The position numbers and the translations under genes were made by a program. The notes below the pieces were generated by a model. That model made no database searches. It was not told the DNA's origin and saw only the letters and a list, made by a program, of their open reading frames with translations. Shown here one piece after another: positions 42,365 through 54,269 of a stretch of 64,000 bases of DNA. Within the stretch, counting starts at the first letter, position 1. Each line of letters starts with the position of its first letter. Source of the stretch: Muscardinus avellanarius (Eukaryota > Chordata > Mammalia > Rodentia > Gliridae); the NCBI GenBank assembly GCA_963383645.1, contig OY726571.1:83505388-83569387 (forward strand). The letters are read 5' to 3'.

Positions 42365-43745
42365 AAAATTGGACAGGCTCAACAGAACTCAGTTGTTAAA
42401 TGGAAGTGTACATTCAAGTTCCCGACCAACCATGACTCCAAGACTCCATGAACAAATGGATTGCTCAGCAGAAGGGACCAAGTGACCTGCTAATGTCCTC
42501 CCCCGTGGGCTGAGACTGCCCTGTGGGCACTGGATGGCCAGCTTTTGACTGAGTTGGGAAATGGGCATTCTTCTCAATGGGCCAGACCTCCCGTGGTGCT
42601 GACAGCCATGCAGGCTGCCTCTACCCCTTCGTCTTCCTGCAGGTTGACCAGCTCATGGGCCGTGGCCAGTGACCTTGACATCTAATAAGAAGAATGGCTC
42701 CTCAGTGACTGTCCTGTGTGGGGACAGGGACCATGGAAAAGCTTGCTGCCTGAAAAGGACACAAACAGGTCACCCATGAGATGCTGAGACTCTCAGAGCT
42801 GCCTCTGAGAGGAACTTAGGGTTCAAATAGCCCAAAGGACTGCACCAGAACCAAGAACCGCCCTTCCCTGTCCAAGCTCCCCAGCGACAGGCACAATCTC
42901 ATGGGGTATGATGACTCTCTATGCAGCCCATGGTCCGCAGGTCAGTGAGATGACTGCAGGAACCGTCAGATCACATGGTAACTGAAGACAGGACAGCGAG
43001 GTGGCCTGCTGGTGCACAGTGAGTCTGACCAGGGCAGCACGGTAGCCCAGCCCTGAGCACCTGCTGAGGAAAGCTGGATGTAAGGGATCAAGGTGAACGG
43101 GCAGCCAGCTGGTTAGGTTGCACCTGGGAAATCCAGCCTCCATGTTCCCAGCCACTCTTTCTCCTTTTCCCCTCTAGAGTCAACATCCTGGGGTCCTTTG
43201 TGGTTGAGCCCTCACAGTGCACCAGTCAGGGTACCGTGATCCTGAACTGGAAGCAGTATGTCCCCTGGGTGACTTCTCCCTAAGGGATCCCACAGAGGAG
43301 ATGGATGGGAGGGGATGGGATGGGATGGAGAAACAGGGTGGCCCTCAGTGTTTTACTTTGGTGAGTTGTTTTATCCTGGAGTATAAAACCCAAGGTGGGC
43401 TGCTTTCTGGGATCGCTCAACTATGTAAGTGGAGGCTTACATTCATCCACTCCGGGCACCAGCTCCCAATGCCCCAAGGCCTCGGTGGACCCTCACTGCC
43501 TGCCTGGAGGCAATAAATCTACTCAGGCGACTTGCTTTTTTGTATGTGTTGTATATCACTGGACTCACCAAATTGGTAAGCAGTGCACAGCGAAGCTCCT
43601 TCACAGTATCTTCCTGGAACTTTGTCCAATGAACATGCATAGAAAATAAGAATGAAATTGAGGGTCACGAGAGTTTTAGTGCGTAGTCAACTAAGGGATC
43701 CTAAGTAGATGGGAGACTGGACCAAGAAATGCCGGGAGGAGGAGT
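42365..43745 (-). repeat. LTR-like repeat, copy 2, with a 0.4-kb insertion
   Basis: Colinear with 8043-9060. Homology breaks near 43305 and resumes near 43702 ('agatgggagactggaccaag', compare 'gtgggaggtggaccaagg' near 9001), so about 400 bp were inserted. The words CTAAGGGATCC (43281-43291 and 43691-43701) flank the break. Confidence 0.6.
43305..43690 (+). mobile_element. LTR-like insertion with TATA box and polyA signal
   Basis: TATAAAA (43382-43388) and AATAAA (43512-43517) are 124 bp apart, as in the R region of an LTR. Terminal dinucleotides were not confirmed. No retroviral gene is present. Confidence 0.45.
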
Positions 43746-44394
43746 TGTGTTTCATGCTTATGAAAAGAGTCATGCCTCAGGCGAAATTCTCCATATCCAA
43801 AACGTATTATTATTATTTTTAATGTGCTGTTTTTGTGTTTGTGGGCAAACATATAAGCAAGTTGACTAGGTTATGGCTCATTTTTAAAAAATGAGTTATA
43901 TTAATGGAAAAAGTTATGAACAAACGTATCTATAATTATAATTTTGGTTTTCCCCCCACGATGGTCAGGTTATTGTTGTCACATTTTAGGGATTGGATTT
44001 CGTGACTCAGAAGTGCCTTTCCTGTCCTGTGATGCTGTGGGAGACAGTTCTTGATTATCTATAAGTGATCTAATCTTCAGGCTGATTCTGAGATTGTCAT
44101 ACAGCTCAATTAATTTATGTTTTAACAACACAAGGAAAAGGATCCTCAGAAATAAATCTCAAAATGAGTGTTTGGGACACCTGGTTTGCAAGCTGTCAGA
44201 ACAATTATGCCTGAACAGGTCCCAGCACAGCAAAAGATGCTGGCCTCATCTAAAAATACTCAGGATCAGAGGGAAAAATCTTTACTTTGACTAGAAAGGG
44301 TAATTACATAGAGGGCTTTTAAGATCTGTAATGAAACACTTTCAATGGGGCAGAAATTTTTATCATTATTTTGAGTACTCTCTAACTTGACAAG
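43746..44394. other. No recognisable feature
   Basis: AT-rich unique sequence. Confidence 0.4.
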
Positions 44395-44515
44395 TAGATG
44401 TTGTTAGCTCAATTTTACAAATGAAGAGATGGAGGTTTAGGGTATAGATGCAAGGAGCTGAGATTGAAGGATAGGCTTGACTCCAAGGCCCATGTGCTCT
44501 TCACCCTGACTCTGT
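44395..44515 (+). mobile_element. MIR SINE fragment
   Basis: 'ctcaattttacaaatgaaga' and 'gatggaggtttagggtat', then 'ggcttgactccaaggcccat', as in the MIR core. Confidence 0.55.
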
Positions 44516-44711
44516 ACCCACTGGTGAGAAATTGTAACATCAGGAAATAGAGCAGGGATGAATGGATAGGTCCCATGGGAAGACACACAAATGTTAAGAG
44601 CGTGTCTTTGATGAAGATCTAAAAAAAAATTTTTTTTTAGGAGATAGATGTTCCCATCATACTTTTATAGCTACTGGACACAAAGATCCTCTTCTCATTT
44701 CCATTTGAAAC

Positions 44712-44932
44712 ATGTTTGTTTGTTTGTTTGTTTGTTTGTTTGTTTTGGTACTGGGGATGGAACTCAGAGGCATTCTATCTTCGTGTTATACCACCAACCC
44801 GATTTTATTTCTTAGTTTGAAACAGGGTCTCACTATGTTGCAGAGGGCTTTAATAAGTTGTCGGGGCTGGCTTTGAACCTGTCTCAGCTTCCCAAGTACT
44901 GGGATTACAAGCGTGCATCACTGCACTGGGCA
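44712..44932 (-). mobile_element. A-type MEN SINE with (GTTT)n
   Basis: A (GTTT)n run (44712-44743) in place of the tail, then 'ggtactggggatggaactca' to 'caagcgtgcatcactgcact'. Confidence 0.8.
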
Positions 44933-44989
44933 ACATTTTTTTTTTCCAATAAGAAATCTGAGTTCCTGAGTTAACAATTGCACATTCCC

Positions 44990-45400
44990 TGTGTTTTTCT
45001 GTTGCTATAACAAAATACCCGAGGCTGGAAAAGATATAAAGAGAAGAGGATTACTTAATTCAACATTCTTAAGATTCAAGGGTATGGTTCTAGCATCAAC
45101 TCAGCTCCGGTTAGGATCTTCAGGCTACATCACGACATAGTAGATGCTCTCATGGTGGTAGGGCATGGGAGAGGGAGAAATCATCTGGCAAGAGGGGAAG
45201 CCAGAGAGATTCAGGGTCAGACTCACTCTTATAACAACTAAACCTCACGGGAACCAAGCAGGAGCCTTCGAGAACGACACTATTCCCTCTGAAGACTTCC
45301 CCGGAGTCTAATTATTTCCCATTGGGGCCCACCTCTCCAACACTGCACCTCGGGGATCAAGCTTCTGGTACATGAACCTTTACGGGACACACTCTCACCG
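44990..45400 (-). mobile_element. MaLR-type LTR fragment
   Basis: 'ttttctgttgctataacaaa', 'tcatctggcaagaggggaag', 'aattatttcccattggggcc', the antisense of the MaLR consensus. Confidence 0.65.
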
Positions 45401-45534
45401 CAGCTCCGGTGAGCGAAGGCGTCCGATGGACGCCAGGTTTCACGTGCTTCCCTCAGTCTGTCCTTCCCCACGGCTCACGGCATCGTCGACTTAGTAACAG
45501 ACCCTACTCTTTGCTTTAGCCCTTGCTGCTGCTT

Positions 45535-45830
45535 TTTATTAATTAGTTTTATATGCTTTTCTTGGTGTATTGTAATCTCACATCATCATGTATTTCAGAG
45601 CTCAAGGAATTACATGCACCTAGCCCTGGTGAGCTTCCCCCGGCGGACATCCCACTCCCTCCCTTCCCCATACATGATACTGAGATTGGTATTGGTAATT
45701 TTACATATGTACACAACTTTAGTGAAAGATTTTCCTTTATTAATTCTCCTTCCGATCCCTCTTGGCCACTTCCCTCACTCTTGGGCATGCCGCTGATGAA
45801 CGAGAACTCTCATATTCAAGTTAACTGAGC
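45535..45830 (-). mobile_element. Possible L1 3' end fragment
   Basis: 'ttttcttggtgtattgtaat' resembles the 3' tails at 9205 and 25118 ('ttattggtgca.tgtagtca'). Diverged. Confidence 0.45.
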
Positions 45831-46649
45831 CCTGATTTAAGTGGAATTTGAAAAAAAAGACAGAGGGAGGAATTATATGAAGCTTCAAGCTACTATAGAG
45901 ATGGTAGGTAGGGTGTGGCTGCCACTATGGCCTCCCGTGGTCCGCGGCTGTTCCCTCCTCTGGGCTGCTTTCTTTCTCTGTGCCAGCCTGGTTTCCTCAA
46001 ACTGTCTTTCCTCAGAGTGAAATACATGCTTGCAAAATCTCTCGGCGTCATGAGCAAAGAGTAGGGGCCCAGGCTCTGTGGTCTCAGGAAAGAACGTGGG
46101 CCGAGTAGTCAGAGACTCAAGATGGGGAACCAAGATGAGCTCGCAGGATGAAGCGGCCCCGGGAACTGGACCTGTGAGGAGGCCACAGCTCTCTCACATC
46201 CCACACTCAGAGGGGAGGGACGGAGAACAGGGAGTGCTGCCGCAAGGTACAGAATTCTAGATGCCCACCCTAGCTGTCCAGGGCATCTGTAAATATATTC
46301 CCACCCACGGTGAGGGAGCAGGGTCACACTGTTGGGAATTCACTGGTAGCTATCCAAATTGCAACATGAGATAGGCAAATATTCAGATCCAACAGAGGGC
46401 TTTGTAAGAATGTTATGCTTAAAATAATATTTATTTCAAAGTTATAATCACAACCCCGTAAGTATATTCTTGAATCTTAACTATTTATAAGTATACTATA
46501 GATGCCGGGGGGGGGGGGGGGGGAGAAACCATAATATTTAAACGTTTTTGGACCAAGAGGAGGAATTTATTTAAAGAAAGTCCAATTTGTTAGTTTGAAC
46601 TCTGGTTTTAAATAACTCTCTCTCCTTTTCTCAGGAGCCACCTGTCTTA
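45831..46649. other. Intergenic, contains a G17 run
   Basis: No gene or named repeat. A run of 17 G residues occupies 46507-46523. Confidence 0.5.
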
Positions 46650-46837
46650 GCTTTGAATTGCTGTGACAAAATATCTGACAAGAATAACTTACAGAAAGAA
46701 GAGTTTATTTTGGCTTGTGGTTTCAGAGGCATGTGTTAGCCCATGGCCAGCCAGCTCCACTGCTCTGGGCCTGAGATGAGGCAAAATATCATGGCAGAGG
46801 GTGTGGAGGAGCAGAGATGCTCCACTCATGGCAGCCA

Positions 46838-46913
<76 letters not shown>

Positions 46914-47128
46914 CATCCAGAGACACCTCCAGTGACCCCCTCCCTCAAGCTAGGTCCCGCATCCCAGCAGTCCATTCAGCCACCAATGGATTAACCCACT
47001 GATCAGATCAGAGCCCTCAGGATCCAGTCATTGCCTAAATGTCATGCCTCTGCGCCTTGCTGCTTTGCGGCCATGCCTCCAACACACGAGCTTTGGGAGG
47101 ATATTCCAGATACATACCATAACACCAC
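46650..47128 (-). mobile_element. MaLR-type LTR containing a (GA)35 microsatellite
   Basis: 'ttagctttgaattgctgtga' and 'acagaaagaagagtttattt' at one end, 'ttccagatacataccataac' at the other. A perfect (GA)n run lies at 46842-46911 inside it. Confidence 0.7.
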
Positions 47129-47554
47129 CCAAAGCGGAAGACAACACCAGGCTGTGACTAAAATGGGCACCATGGTGTTCAAATTGGCTATTTCTTCATT
47201 TGTATACATTTGCATGAATTAATTCTTGGGAATTTGTTCATGATCTTTTGCTTGCTGACTGGCGACCTTAAGGGACTTCCGTGTGTGGGTGTATGTGCAC
47301 GTGTGTGTGCACGCACATGTATGCTGGGAATACTTGTGCCACAGAGTGCTCATGTGAAGTCCCTTCTGTCCTTTGTCCTGGCTGGGTTGGGACTGGAGAG
47401 GGAAGAGCAGCTGCTCAGTTGTGCTGAGCAGACATTGTTCTTGGTTCTAAGGTAAGGTTCCACAGAAACGTGTCTCACTACATCCTTGGGAGCCAAGCCC
47501 TTCTCTCTCGCCTTCACCATTAAAGGGAGCCTTGGTTGGCTGGCTTCTTCCATG
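47129..47554. other. No recognisable feature
   Basis: Unique intergenic sequence with a short GT/GC-rich patch near 47281-47322. Confidence 0.4.
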
Positions 47555-47569
47555 CAGAATCCAACTCTT

Positions 47570-47618
<49 letters not shown>

Positions 47619-47841
47619 TTTATTTATTTATTTATTTTGCAGGTCTGGGGATGGAACCTAGGCATTCGACCTCTGAGCTACACCCTCTGCCCTATTTTTT
47701 TTTTTAATTCTCTATTTCGCAACAGTGTCTCACTAAGTTTTGGAGGGCCTCACAAAGTAGCTGAGGCTGTCTGTGAACCACCATTTCAGGTCTCAGCCTC
47801 CTGAATGCTGGGATTACAAGCGTGTGCCACCATGCCCAGCT
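47570..47841 (-). mobile_element. A-type MEN SINE with 15-bp target-site duplication
   Basis: A (TTTA)n tail (47570-47636), then 'gtctggggatggaacctagg' to 'gtgccaccatgcccagct'. The duplication CAGAATCCAACTCTT flanks it (47555-47569 and 47842-47856). Confidence 0.92.
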
Positions 47842-48147
47842 CAGAATCCAACTCTTGATGGTGGAAGCTAGGGTAGGTGGAGAAACACGTCTGGGAAGGC
47901 TGTAGGAGGCAGTTCTGGGTTGGGCATCTGAGCCAGGGAGCTCAGAGTCTGACCTTGGCAGCCTTCCTGCTGCCTCCTTCCTGCTGAGGCATTGGGTCTT
48001 CAATTCACTACCCCCGTGGGCCTCCCACAGACATAGCACAACCAAGAGCTGCCCTGCTCAGGCCCTCGGTGTGTGGCTGCCCCCCACAGTCCCTCCCTAC
48101 TGTCTACCTCCCTAAATCCAGAAGAAAGGGGTGAGCCCCCAAAAGCA

Positions 48148-48871
48148 CAGTCTTGCACAACATAACAATGTTTTGGTCAATGATGGCCCCATATATAATG
48201 ATTGTCCTATAAAATTATAATGGAGCTGGGAAATTTCTATCACCCAGTGATGTGTTAGTGAAATGCATTACTTATACGTTGTGGGGATGCTGGTGGAAAG
48301 AGAGCCACTGAGCTGCCAGAAGAATAAAAGGACAGCACAATTACATAAAGTATACAATATTTGATCATGATAATAAACCACTATGTTACCAGTTACTATA
48401 TTCTTATTGTTACTTTGGAGTGTGCTTCTCTTTCTATTTGTAAAAAAAAAAATTATAAACAATAGAATGGCCAGAAATGATGGCACATGCCTATAATCCC
48501 AGTCCTTTGGAGGCTGAGGCAGGAAGATGGCAGGTTTGAGGCCAGCCTCAGTAACTTAGTGAGACCCCCAGCAACTGAGCAAGACCCTGACAAAATAAAA
48601 ACAAAATAGGGCTGAGGGTGCAACTCAGAGGTAGAATGTCTCTGGGTTCAATCCCTAGAAACACAAAACAAAGAACCAAATGCTATGATGTGTGACTCCA
48701 GCAGCAGCCTCATACATCCCTGGTTGGCTGCGTCTCTTAGTTGCATCAGGAGGCCCCCTCAAGAGTTAACCCAGGCCCTCTGGGTTTGTGCAGTGTACTC
48801 TGCGATGTTTCCACAATGACTAAATCACATTTCTCAAGACTTTTCCCCCACTAAGCAACACATGACTAATG
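48148..48871 (+). mobile_element. DNA transposon remnant (Tigger-group-like) split by a SINE
   Basis: The left end CAGTCTTGCACAACATAAC and the right end read as an imperfect inverted repeat ('ctaagcaacacatgactaat'). Interior text ('ccatatataatgattgtcct', 'cacaatgactaaatcacatt') fits a primate and rodent consensus I recall. A MEN SINE (48470-48663, +) interrupts it. No transposase remains. Confidence 0.55.
48470..48663 (+). mobile_element. A-type MEN SINE
   Basis: 'aatgatggcacatgcctata' to 'gggttcaatccctagaaaca'. Confidence 0.82.
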
Positions 48872-49279
48872 TGGTGGGCTCTGGACATACAGACAACTGA
48901 GTTTTATCAGGTGAGGGACACGCGGCCTTTGGATGCCCTGGGCATTCCTTCTAAGATAATACTTGAGAGGAGGAAAAGGACTGGATTGCTTTATTGAGAT
49001 CATATTTTTGGCTGGTGGCTGGAGGTGGTATGGGAGAGGTAAATGTACAGCCTACCCTTTTCTCCTCTTTATGAGGTTCAGGACAAAAGTTCTGGAACTT
49101 TAAGAAGACGAGTTGGCTCTCATAGGATCTCTGACTTTTAGGGACAAGAGAAGCAAGACACTTTGGAAAGGAACAGAAGAACCTGGGAGTTGTGACCCAC
49201 TATTTTGACATTTTCTGCCTAATTATTGAGTCACCATCCGTTTTCCGACACTCTGACATCAAAGAGCCTTAGAATAATG
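48872..49279. other. No recognisable feature
   Basis: Unique intergenic sequence. Confidence 0.4.
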
Positions 49280-49440
49280 CGGAATATGATTTCTTAAAAT
49301 TTAGCGGGCACAAAAATCTCTTGAGACCTTGTTCAAACACAGATTGCTGGGCCCCATGATGCAGAAATTCTGACTGAGGCTCGGGCCTAAGTCACAGGGG
49401 GCTGCTTGTCACAGGGGGGACCACACTGCCCAGCACTGGC
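49280..49440. mobile_element. Possible MER5-type hAT fragment
   Basis: 'gctgggccccatgatgcaga' and 'aattctgactgaggctcggg' resemble the MER5A core ('tgggccccacccc... aatctctgggggtggg'). Weak. Confidence 0.4.
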
Positions 49441-50072
49441 GAAGAAGACAGAGCTGACTGTCCTGCAGTCTTGGGAGATTTCTGAAGTCTGACAATAACC
49501 CCCCGATTCTACCACAACTTGGGAAGACTTTGGCAGCAATTTTATAAGCTTTGACGTTGTAACTCCTTCTCTTTTCTTTCCTCAGTCCACATTATAGTGA
49601 CAATTCATAAGGCAGAAGAAGAAAAAAAAAAAAACTAGAGCGTCCTGAGATGAACTGGTGGAGGTCTCATCTCTTATAATATTTCTTGATTTCAATATCA
49701 TTGCCAGAAAGCAGTATCTTTGAATATCCTATATCCCCTAAAGCCAGCTTCTCAAGCCTGTCTCCTATCATAAGAACATGCAGGAACGGTGTGCAGACAG
49801 GCAACAAGAGGTTGTTTTAGATCTACCAAAGAGGGCAAGCGGCTCCAGCAACAACTGGCAGGGAGCCCAGCAGATAAGTGGCTGTCCAGGGCTGTTCTCC
49901 TCCAAACGAAGGAGGAGCCAAGACTGGAGGAAGAAAAGCGATATGGAGTGTACTTTCCATTTTCCACTAGAGCTCACTCTATTCCTGTTCAAACAAGCTA
50001 AGAAAGAAAATTCTGACCAACAAGAGGTATTTGGCCTCTGACATTTGCTAATTCTTATTCTATTTCATTTTT
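49441..50072. other. No recognisable feature
   Basis: ORFs of 70-87 codons on both strands at 49752-50041 have no recognisable family. Confidence 0.4.
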
Positions 50073-50241
50073 TGCTACTGGGAATTGAATCCAGGGTCAA
50101 TCTAACTTCAAGATATAACCCCATCCTTATTTTTTTTAAAATGTGGGTTCACTAAACTACTGAAGCTAGCCTCAAACCTGTGATCCAGCTGTCTCAGCCT
50201 CCCCAACACTGAGATCCAGGCATGTGCCATCATGCTCAGCT
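50073..50241 (-). mobile_element. Diverged A-type MEN SINE
   Basis: 'gctactgggaattgaatcca' to 'aggcatgtgccatcatgctc'. Confidence 0.72.
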
Positions 50242-52942
50242 CTTGGTGTGACTTCCACACAGTGTAAAGAAATACTAGAGCCACCAAGTGATGTGTATAT
50301 GTATGAATTCATATTACTTTATGCATTATTTAATGTAGGTAACAACTATGTTTCTTTGAAGTCTGAGCTTTTAGAGATTATTGTAACCCATGCTCCTTTA
50401 AGAGATTAAAAAAACCCCGAAAGCCAATATTAGAGAGGCTGATATGTCAACTCCAGACATTGTCCGAATTCCTTTTATGACTTTTGACTTTAAGCATGTT
50501 CATTCTGCCTTTAAATTCTATTTTATTGAAATGTCAAGAAAGGTACCACAACAACACCGAATGTGCAATCAGGTTGTTGTTTAAGCCCATCTCACATAGT
50601 GGAGAAATGGCCCAGATTCAAATCCGAGCAGATTCACACCTGGGCCATGTGCCTCACTAAGTCTGCTGAAGATGCCGGGGTGGGGCTGAGGGCAGGGCGG
50701 GCAGTGGGGGCATGAGAGGCTCCCCACTCCTCTAAGTCCGGTCTTGGGATTTCCATCGTCATAGCTTACTTATATGGGTGGTGCTGGAGTTGAGCAGAAC
50801 TTGAGCTCTGCGGCCCCCTGGTGGCTCGCCCTGCGGCCCTTACTCATATGTGAAGGCCAGGTCAGGATAGGGAAAATCATGCAACATGGTGAGAAGCAAG
50901 CTCCAGAACAGATGATGTAGGTGTCCAATTTCCATATGCGCACACATGCTGGAAAAATACCCAGAGGGCATATGCTAAAATATTTATGGTAGTATCACTG
51001 AGAGGAAATATTAAAAAGCTTTTATTTATTTTTTTCTATGTCAATTTTTCTCTTTGGATTCCCCCCTGTGCCTTTTTTGCAATGATCACACATTGCTTTT
51101 GTAACCAGATAGATGAGTTCCATTTTTAAAACTGTTTCTTAATCTATCAGGTTAACTGCAAATATTGAGGCTCACCTGCACCAGGCGGAACCCCCGCTGA
51201 GACCCAGCTCCACCGGCCTGCTCTCTGCTGGTAGAAGTCTGACTCCTGGTGAACAGAATCTTCTAGAATGGACTTCTAGTACCTGTACCTGGTCCAGGTA
51301 CATCTAAAGCTTTTTATCTCCATCCATATCGACTTCCAACAAATATGTGCTTTTCACATTCTACATGCCAAGAATGATGGGAATATAAATTTAAAACAGA
51401 GACTTAAACAGGTGTCTGTCTAAGAAGATGGCTTCTCTCTACTGGGGCTCAAGTTTCCTTCTTGTTTCAGTAAGAAAACATAAGACCTTGTTCCCAGTTA
51501 CTACTGTTTGTAGGCTGTCATGAAGGAAGAAGTATTTCTCTTGGTAGACTTTCCGATTATAGCTAGTGCAGAAGTGACTGGCTTGCATGAACTGTTTACA
51601 TGTGGGCGCTGTACTGAAGTATGTTCTTAGTTGTTCTGACTATTCTTTGGTTCTCAAGGCACAGTCTTGCAGAGAATTTTGTTTCTTCTGAAAGACTGTA
51701 GTTGTATTTCTTAGTTCAGAGATCTGCCATCCTGGGCCTTCTCCTTGTGGCCTTTCAGAACAACCTCCTGCCTTTCTCATCCTGCTTTGTCATCAGGGAA
51801 GCTTCTGTTGGTTTTGTCAGTGGGAGGTGCCAGCGGGAGACAGGAGGGAAGGAGACAGAGGTCAGACCACTCACTTCTCGGGTCCCCCATGGCCATACTC
51901 CTCTAGATCTGTAGGAGCGATCAGAGGCGCTGCTGGCTGCTGTTTTCCTTTGCTCTGCCTCCCAGGCTTTCTCTGGCCTGGAGGGGAACTGTGTCCCACC
52001 TGGAGCTGGTCCCCTGAGCCCTCCCACCTCTGTAACCTGTGATCCTTGTTCAGTGTGTCTCAGTGGCCCCACTGAGAAGGCCGTCTCTGCTGACCTTGGC
52101 CTCCACTTGCACAACAGGACAGCAGGTATCCATTTCTTCTTCCCGGTTTTAATGGGAATGTTTTAAGTGTGGCAAAATATTTGCTTTTGAAATGACTGCA
52201 TGGATATTTGTTAATCCTGCTACTAAAAATACCTCATTCGGCTTAGTTTCCACTGATGTGTTAAATGCCCTTGAGGCTTTGTTCAAATTTGCATCTGGAA
52301 TGTCTACGAATATATAACAAGAGGGCTTGTAAACTGTGGGGACCGCAAATGCTAACTCATAAAATAGAAAGATATCTGTAGCTTTAAAATGGAAGTATAG
52401 AAAATTCATACTTTCTAATACAGCATTAGTATCAAAAGGACATTAGTATCATTTGGAATTAAATGATGATAATGTCCATGTTTGAAGATTCTTATCTGGA
52501 AAAGATGAGTAACAACTATTTGTTGAAACAAGCAAAGCATTTCCTCTCAAACTTGGTTTTGTAATCATAGAGAAGTGGTTGCCTATCCCGCCCCATCTAA
52601 AACATTGCAGGACTCATATTTTAATTTCTCCCCAATATCATTGCTTTGTGAGGAAGGGCACCGTGTCTGTTTCATACAGGATGATATTCAGAACCAACTG
52701 TTTAATAAAATGGCCTTAAATAGCTCTAAGTGTCTGATGGCTTGAGGTGCAATGTTTAGCATCTCCCATCACATTCACACTTGTGCCGGGGCGGCCCCCG
52801 GGAAACAGGCCCGGGCAAACCCTGGACTGAATAAAAGGGCCTGTTTCTGAGTTAATGTCACCTCCAGGGTTCATCACAAATACAGTTCTTATCTGGAAGT
52901 GACTCCTGCCCTTAATAGTATGTTTAAAGAATTGAAAACTGG
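50242..52942. other. Intergenic, 2.7 kb with few recognisable repeats
   Basis: The longest stretch between the two genes without an obvious squirrel SINE. ORFs up to 119 codons (51755-52114, -) match nothing known to me. Low repeat content could reflect constraint or simply age. Confidence 0.4.
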
Positions 52943-53125
52943 TGGCCAGGCCTAGTGGTGCACACTTATAAACCCAGATACTCAGGGGACTAAGGGGATA
53001 GGGGTACAAAGCTGGAGGCCAGCCTGGGCAACTTAGTGGAAACCTGTTTTAAAATTAAAAAAAATAAAAAGCGCTGAGGGTGTAGCTTGGTGGTAGAGAG
53101 GTCCTGGGTTGAGTCCCTCAAACCC
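52943..53125 (+). mobile_element. MEN SINE
   Basis: 'ggccaggcctagtggtgcac' to 'gtcctgggttgagtccctca', then a (CAAA)n tail to 53148. Confidence 0.78.
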
Positions 53126-53148
53126 TGGTGCAAACAAACAAACAAACA

Positions 53149-54079
53149 AAAAGGAAAGAAAATGTTATCAAGGGAGATGTAAACCTTTTGACAAATTAAT
53201 GAGTAAAGTTGTTGGATTGATCCCACATTTCGTTCATTTCCTCCTGAGTCTCACCGGAACTACAACGATGAAATCTTTAAAGCCATCAATATTTAAAAAT
53301 GGGAGAAGAAGTGAGTTAAGGGGCATATATAATGCTGGAGGTTGGAATGGCAGTAGGGAACCCAGAGGGAAGCCAAGAACCTGCGTGATCCACAGGGACG
53401 GTGTCTCCAAGGCTCGGCACAGGTGGGGAGTTAGAGAAGGGCCCCAGTACTCTCTCCCACTTCAGGCCATTGGAGGGCCTCTGAACTGCAAGACCCCAAA
53501 ATAGAACCAAGGGCTTGGCTCTAACCAGTCCAAGACTTCCACATTCCCAACACACAGGTCTGCGGGGACCAGAGTCCACGTGGCCCCTCCTACACCTGTT
53601 CAGAGCTGCCAATCCGCTTCTCGGTGCTTCCTGCCTCAATGAGGGACTGATGTAAGAGAGTGATCTAAACAACAGAGGAAAATAAAATCAAAGCGGGAAA
53701 ATGGAGGTATGTGTGGAGAAAATTCTTGAAAACATTAATAGTCTCAGGGAAGTAATGACAAGAAGTCATAAAAAAAAACCAAGTTAAATAGAGGTTATTG
53801 AAAAAGAGATAGAGATGAGGGAGGAGGGAGAGAGAGAAAGGTTGGTTGGTTACAATAAAAGCAGACTCTTGGAAATATAAAATAGGACGATGGCAATGAA
53901 GGAGTGAAAAATAAAGTTGGGGAATTTTCCCAGAAACTGGAGCAAATGACAAAATGATGAGAAGTAAATGGGATCACAGCAGCACATCCAAGAACCAGTG
54001 AGAGGGCTAGCATCCACACCAGGAGCTGCAGAAAGAAGGGCCGAAGAACAGGGACTGCAGGGATCTGTAGGTAGGACCA
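53149..54079. other. No recognisable feature
   Basis: Purine-rich on the + strand from 53660 to 53960. No gene or repeat identified. Confidence 0.4.
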
Positions 54080-54245
54080 TGGGCTCTGCGTCTGACTGCC
54101 TCCCCACTTAACAGCTGGGTGGTTCTGACTGATAGGAAGTTCCTAAACCTTTCTGTGCCTGTCCCCTTACCTCGAGAAGGTAAATAACGGTACTCAGCTT
54201 AACTTATTAAGGATTGAATTAGTCCACACCAAGTGCTTAGAATCA
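54080..54245 (-). mobile_element. MIR SINE fragment
   Basis: Antisense MIR text: 'acagctgggtggttctgact', 'cctaaacctttctgtgcctg', 'accaagtgcttagaatc'. Confidence 0.6.
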
Positions 54246-54269
54246 AGTTGGTATATATTATATTCTCAT

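Noticed and set aside
51755..52114. 119-codon minus-strand ORF in the repeat-poor island
   Set aside because: No domain, no conservation evidence and no splice context. Not called.
52716..53009. 97-codon minus-strand ORF as a processed pseudogene
   Set aside because: Part of it is SINE sequence and the rest matches no protein I know.
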